Below, one piece after another: positions 60,371 to 64,000 of a DNA stretch of 64,000 nt. Position 1 is the first letter of the stretch. The number at the start of each line of letters is the position of its first letter. The stretch comes from Paludibacter sp. (GTDB taxonomy: Bacteria > Bacteroidota > Bacteroidia > Bacteroidales > Paludibacteraceae), in assembly GCA_028692715.1 (NCBI GenBank), contig JAQUWU010000009.1, forward strand, positions 59,900-123,899, in the 5' to 3' direction. The position numbers and the translations under genes are program-made. The notes below the pieces were generated by a model. That model saw only the letters and a program-made list of their open reading frames with translations. It was not told where the DNA came from and did not search any database.

Positions 60371-61390
60371 CTATTTCACCACTTTTACCTCACTGCCATC
60401 AACCAAAGCTGATTGACCTGAAACGACAACTTCTTCTCCATCGGTAACACCAGAAATCAATTCATATTCATTTCCTAAACGTTGACCCAGTTGAACCTGT
60501 TTGTATGCCACCTTCCCATTATTGTAAACAAAAACAAAGCGTGCTCCGGAGCCAGTTTGTTTTATAACTGATTGATCAGGGACAACTACGTGTTTAATCT
60601 GGCCAAATTCCATTTTTACTCGTCCGAACATACCCGGACGAATTTTAGAATTTGCATTGTTCATCTTTATTTCAACTCCAAATGTACGAGAACGTTCATC
60701 AATGGTTGGGTAAATCAAGCTTACCTCCCCTTTAAATTTTTCACCCGGGAAAATATCAAATTGAACCGTAACAGGCATCCCTTTTATTACATTAGGATAA
60801 GATGTTTCGGAAACATTTATAAGCAATTTTACAGGGTTTATCTGCATAATGGTTAATACTGGTTGTTGGGCTGAATACATATCACCATTGTCATAGTTAC
60901 GAGCAGTTACAATTCCGCTTATAGGACTCAATAAAAAAGTGTTTTCCGTTAGATTTTTCAGATTTGTTTGAGCCACATCCAATTGAAGTTTAGCATTATC
61001 CAATTCTTGCTGTGAAGCTCCTCCCACACTAAACAATTCCTGAGTACGCTTATACACTCTTTTTACATTTTCAATTTGAGTTTCGGAATTCGATAAATTG
61101 GCAACATCCATTTGTACCAGTTTTTGTCCTTTTTCTACTCTGTTTCCTACTTCAACGAGTATTTGACGGATACGACCCGGAGTTGATGGAGCAATACTGT
61201 TTTTTACAACGGGTTGAACCGTAGCTGTAATTTCTATGGTTTGATCCACATCGCGTGCTACTACCTTTTGAACCCGAACATTTGGCGTTACGGTTAATGC
61301 TGCCGAATCAGTTTTGGTTGATTTTCCGCATGAGCTAAGTCCGATTGCAAGTGCACAAACTGCTATGCCAACTAATTTAAATCGTTTCAT
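60371..61390 (-). CDS. RND efflux periplasmic adaptor (membrane fusion lipoprotein)
   Basis: 339 residues. A lipoprotein signal with lipobox LSSC places the lipidated Cys at 21. It has the usual hairpin and barrel layout: VQKVVARDVDQTIEITATVQPVVKNSIAPSTPGRIRQILVEVGNRVEKGQKLVQMD (lipoyl half-motif), a coiled coil (VKRVYKRTQELFSVGGASQQELDNAKLQLDVAQTNL), the second lipoyl half (LLSPISGIVTARNYDNGDMY), then a beta-barrel and membrane-proximal domain. It joins the RND permease to TolC in the periplasm. It follows the TolC gene by 44 bp. Confidence 0.92.
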   Translation of the reverse strand: MKRFKLVGIAVCALAIGLSSCGKSTKTDSAALTVTPNVRVQKVVARDVDQTIEITATVQPVVKNSIAPSTPGRIRQILVEVGNRVEKGQKLVQMDVANLSNSETQIENVKRVYKRTQELFSVGGASQQELDNAKLQLDVAQTNLKNLTENTFLLSPISGIVTARNYDNGDMYSAQQPVLTIMQINPVKLLINVSETSYPNVIKGMPVTVQFDIFPGEKFKGEVSLIYPTIDERSRTFGVEIKMNNANSKIRPGMFGRVKMEFGQIKHVVVPDQSVIKQTGSGARFVFVYNNGKVAYKQVQLGQRLGNEYELISGVTDGEEVVVSGQSALVDGSEVKVVK

Positions 61391-61434
61391 TTGTATATTT
61401 GTTTTTATTGATTTTATAATGAATGATATTTGTA

Positions 61435-62772
61435 TTATTTTGATTCTTTTCCTAGCATTTTTTCTAAATCAGCTTTTGCAGAAAGATAATCGTAAATGGA
61501 TTGATTATAAGACAGACCGGCATTAATGTAAGCTAGTTCAGCATTGTTTAAGTCCAGATAAGTTGCCATCCCTACATCGTACATTTTTTGAGAAATTGAT
61601 AACGCTTTTTCTGCTTGTTTCAAACCCTCATTATTTGATTCGATTTTTTTAAGCGATTTTTTTATGTTTTCGAGAAAAGAAATTGCCTGTAAATCGATAT
61701 TTCTTTTTAAATTCTGGCGTTGATATTGAAGCTCATCCATCTGTATTTTAATTTGTTTATATTTAAAATACTTTGATCCCCCTTGAAAGATTGGTATTGA
61801 TAATGTTAAGCCCACACTACTGGATGGATATTTAGTATATTCAGAATATGGATTTATATCGTTTCCAATCATACTGTATGAATAATTTGCACTTGCAGCT
61901 AAAGTTGGAAGCCATGCAGATTTTTGAATTTCTAATGTTTGATCCAACTGTTTCGATTTAATATCAAATTGTACTAAATCTGTATTTTTTTTCAAGGCAG
62001 CTGTATCGATATTTAATACTTCAGAATACATTTTACTTTCAAAGTCAGATAGTTTTCCTTCCACTTTTATTTCCGTATACATATCTAAACCCATCAAAAT
62101 CTTAAGCTGTAATTTACTCAAACGTACGGCACTTTCTGCCGATGTAAGATTTGATTGAGCGTTCCTTACCTGTACATCTGCTCTAATCCATTCGTATTCG
62201 GAAACGACGCCTTGTTTAAACTTACTAGAAATTACATTTGCGTTTTCAAAACTGTTATTATAGCTTTTTAAAAAAACATCATAAGAATCTTGTGTTAATA
62301 AAATGGCATAATAAGCTTTATTTACCTGATTTATTAATGATAGTTTTGATGAACGACTGGATTCAACCGCAAGTTGCATATCATATTCACTCAATTTCAA
62401 GGTAGCCCATAGGGTGGGAGCAATAATTGGTAATGATGCAGATAAACCGGCAGTATAATTGTTATCAACTCCAAATTCTAACACAGTTGGTGTTCCACCA
62501 AATGAAACAACACTTTTAGATTTTGCCAGATTGCGGGAATACTGACCGGAAGCATTGATAGTAGGAAGTAAACCAGACAATTTTTCTTTTTTCGAATAAT
62601 CTACACGCTGAATTTCTTTATCTGCCACTTTAATAGTTGGACTTTCACTCATGGCAATTTCCAACGCTTTCGAAAGTGATACTGTTAATGTATCCTGCGC
62701 TTTTGTTATGCCCAATGGTAGCAACACAATTATTGCCGCTACCAACACATTCTTTTTGTTAATTTGTCTCAC
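61435..62772 (-). CDS. TolC-family outer-membrane efflux protein
   Basis: 445 residues with a signal peptide (ending ITKAQD). Two repeats of the outer-membrane efflux protein domain are visible, each with long helices (SLSKALEIAMSESPTIKVADKEIQRV; LKKIESNNEGLKQAEKALSISQKMYDVGMATYLDLNNAELAYINAGLSYNQSIYDYLSAKADLEKMLG). It forms the outer-membrane channel of the pump. It is the first structural gene of the operon, with a promoter-like motif 60 nt upstream and the TetR gene 143 bp further. Confidence 0.92.
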   Translation of the reverse strand: MRQINKKNVLVAAIIVLLPLGITKAQDTLTVSLSKALEIAMSESPTIKVADKEIQRVDYSKKEKLSGLLPTINASGQYSRNLAKSKSVVSFGGTPTVLEFGVDNNYTAGLSASLPIIAPTLWATLKLSEYDMQLAVESSRSSKLSLINQVNKAYYAILLTQDSYDVFLKSYNNSFENANVISSKFKQGVVSEYEWIRADVQVRNAQSNLTSAESAVRLSKLQLKILMGLDMYTEIKVEGKLSDFESKMYSEVLNIDTAALKKNTDLVQFDIKSKQLDQTLEIQKSAWLPTLAASANYSYSMIGNDINPYSEYTKYPSSSVGLTLSIPIFQGGSKYFKYKQIKIQMDELQYQRQNLKRNIDLQAISFLENIKKSLKKIESNNEGLKQAEKALSISQKMYDVGMATYLDLNNAELAYINAGLSYNQSIYDYLSAKADLEKMLGKESK

Positions 62773-62831
62773 AATTTTATACTAATTTAATTATTGTTTG
62801 TATGTTGAATTTTTTTTGTTTAAACTCTTGA

Positions 62832-62839
62832 CAAAATTA
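62832..62839 (-). promoter_or_regulatory. Candidate -7 promoter element for the efflux operon
   Basis: The minus-strand reading is TAATTTTG, matching TAnnTTTG, 60 nt before the TolC gene start. It lies in the TetR-TolC gap, where the regulator could bind. Confidence 0.45.
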
Positions 62840-62915
62840 CTGTTCTTCTTTTATATGAATTTTATAAAAATCGATGAAAAGCAATTTTTAGGGGACGAAT
62901 GTTGAATTATAGTTA

Positions 62916-63524
62916 TTATAAGTCCTGCATTGATTGTTCTTCCATATATTTTAACCCTTTTTCGTTAGCTATTAAATGGATCATTAAATCAATGAAAAAG
63001 TCTACCAGCCGTTTTTTTGTATATTTCTTATTTGCTTGTTGCATCATTTCAAAGGTGTTTTTTATCTGAACGGAATGAAATAACGAGATTAGTTCCACAT
63101 CTAAATCATCGCGGTAATAACCTTCTTCTATTCCCATCTTTAAATTCATTTCAAAACCCTGTCGAATTATATTTTTCTTTATAAGTTCATGTTTTTCGTA
63201 TACTCTTGGATAGTATTTTTCCAGATCATGACACATTAATAGCGATTCATTCTCAATTGATTTTTTTATTTCTTTTATAATTTGGATTAATGAATCAACA
63301 GCATTTTTATTTTTTAATAGCTTTTCGTACTTTTCTTGATTAGATTGTTTCTGATAAGTTAAAACAGCATCTACCAAATCTTCCTTTTGTGGAAAGTGAG
63401 TATAAAACGTCTTTTTCGATATGCGTAATTCATTACATACGGTGTCAATTGAAACAGCTCTAATGCCAAATTGATCGAATAAACGACCAGCTGTGATTAC
63501 AATAATTTCGAATTGATTTTCCAT
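62916..63524 (-). CDS. TetR/AcrR-family transcription regulator
   Basis: 202 residues from the ATG at 63524; another ATG 30 nt upstream would overlap the promoter-like motif less well. The N-terminal helix-turn-helix is IITAGRLFDQFGIRAVSIDTVCNELRISKKTFYTHFPQKEDLVDAVL-like (residues about 7-55), a textbook TetR domain. The C-terminal helices, which bind the ligand, are not similar to a known type. It is transcribed in the same direction just ahead of the efflux operon and most likely represses it. Ligand unknown. Confidence 0.88.
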   Translation of the reverse strand: MENQFEIIVITAGRLFDQFGIRAVSIDTVCNELRISKKTFYTHFPQKEDLVDAVLTYQKQSNQEKYEKLLKNKNAVDSLIQIIKEIKKSIENESLLMCHDLEKYYPRVYEKHELIKKNIIRQGFEMNLKMGIEEGYYRDDLDVELISLFHSVQIKNTFEMMQQANKKYTKKRLVDFFIDLMIHLIANEKGLKYMEEQSMQDL

Positions 63525-63551
63525 GATATTAGTGAAATTTGAAATGAACTG

Positions 63552-63559
63552 CAAAAGTA
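63552..63559 (-). promoter_or_regulatory. Candidate -7 promoter element for the TetR gene
   Basis: The minus-strand reading is TACTTTTG, matching TAnnTTTG, 28 nt before the start at 63524. From 63560 to 63837 I see nothing further. Confidence 0.45.
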
Positions 63560-63837
63560 TAAAAAATTATCTGATAGAATGTAATAAAATAGATAAATAA
63601 TTTGTATTGTTTTTGATTATATTTTAAAACAAACTGAATATCAGTATTATATATGTCGTTGTGTGGAAACTATATAATTTTAAAAGTTTCTAAGTTTCCA
63701 TGCTAAAACAATAAATAACTGAATTTGTTCTCGGTGCGTGCAAAATTTTATTTATGAGTATCGGGTGTTGTACCTAATGTTGAATTCTCAAAATAGTTAG
63801 AACCCAAATTATGCAAATTTTCACATAAGGTTGTTCT

Positions 63838-64000
63838 AACGACCGACCTCGTCCGGTGAGCCGAAAAATTGAGTGAAGTAGGCGTAGAAAACTTTTCTGT
63901 TTGAGTCTCGACATATTTCGTCGAGGCGAGTTTAAAAGTTTTCAGCTTACGAACGATTAATTTTTCGAGCAAAGCGGGCGTAGTCTTGACTTTTTTTGCT
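63838..64000 (+). repeat. Interspersed repeat, copy 2 (direct partner at 11808-12023), cut by the window end
   Basis: Same order of blocks as copy 1: GACCTCGTCCGG, GTAGGCGTAGAAAACTTTTC, a CTCGACATATTTCGTCGAG hairpin, AGTTTAAAAGTTTTCAG. A minus-strand open frame across it is a repeat artefact and also appears in copy 1. Confidence 0.75.

Noticed and set aside
63748-63972. 75-codon minus-strand frame near the window end, also seen at 11805-12032
   Set aside because: Both lie within the same dispersed repeat and have hairpins inside; a coding role is less likely than repeat structure, although the parallel frames are noted.

Overview
The window looks like a chromosomal segment of an AT-rich Bacteroidota bacterium, most likely Bacteroidales. 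The support is the repeated TAnnTTTG -7 promoter motif, a gliding-type ABC permease (GldF), a TonB-dependent receptor with an N-terminal carboxypeptidase-like domain, a DUF4105/Lnb-like lipoprotein acyltransferase, a PG0541-type protein beside an RND pump, and the surE-lpxB gene pair. I do not claim a genus. I saw no tRNA, rRNA or CRISPR array.

Layout. 1-15.5 kb is mostly housekeeping and envelope: the end of an aminotransferase, a transaldolase-type aldolase, a TonB receptor with a secreted partner, an Lnb-like enzyme, a Crp/Fnr regulator with a large TPR protein, a PagL-like outer-membrane protein, gldF, surE, a small membrane protein and lpxB. 16.4-54.2 kb is a long surface-polysaccharide locus. 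It holds a Wzm/Wzt ABC exporter whose Wzt has a carbohydrate-binding tail, about ten glycosyltransferases, three multi-pass GT-C-like proteins, an ArnC-like/EmrE-like lipid-linked sugar pair, acetyl- and acyltransferases, a glutamine-dependent amidotransferase (asnB type), a sugar aminotransferase, two FemAB-like paralogues, WecB, a deacetylase-like protein and a polyprenyl-phosphate sugar-1-phosphate transferase. A HipB/HipA-type toxin-antitoxin module and a REP-associated tyrosine transposase (RAYT) sit inside it. 54.5-63.5 kb holds an OPT-family transporter and, on the minus strand, a TetR-TolC-adaptor-RND-PG0541 efflux operon.

The most unusual feature is the repeat content. Several families of hairpin-forming elements lie between genes, and pairs of copies differ by a further palindrome inserted inside the first (nested hairpins). 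One family, with core CCCCCTAAAGGGGG, is also present in frame inside genes of the polysaccharide locus, where it encodes recognisable peptides such as APQPPKGGV, SPFRGLGG and TPGPSPKGEG. It occurs in a DegT aminotransferase, three GT2 genes (one broken), a GT4 gene and the C-terminus of an acetyltransferase. A differently sequenced insert is likely in a deacetylase-like gene. Short tandem repeats start exactly at the 3' ends of several genes and supply their stop codons. The RAYT gene lies between two 195-bp direct repeats and beside hairpins that are plausibly its own REP substrates. Together these suggest ongoing palindrome mobilisation acting on a polysaccharide locus, comparable in concept to the Rickettsia palindromic elements.
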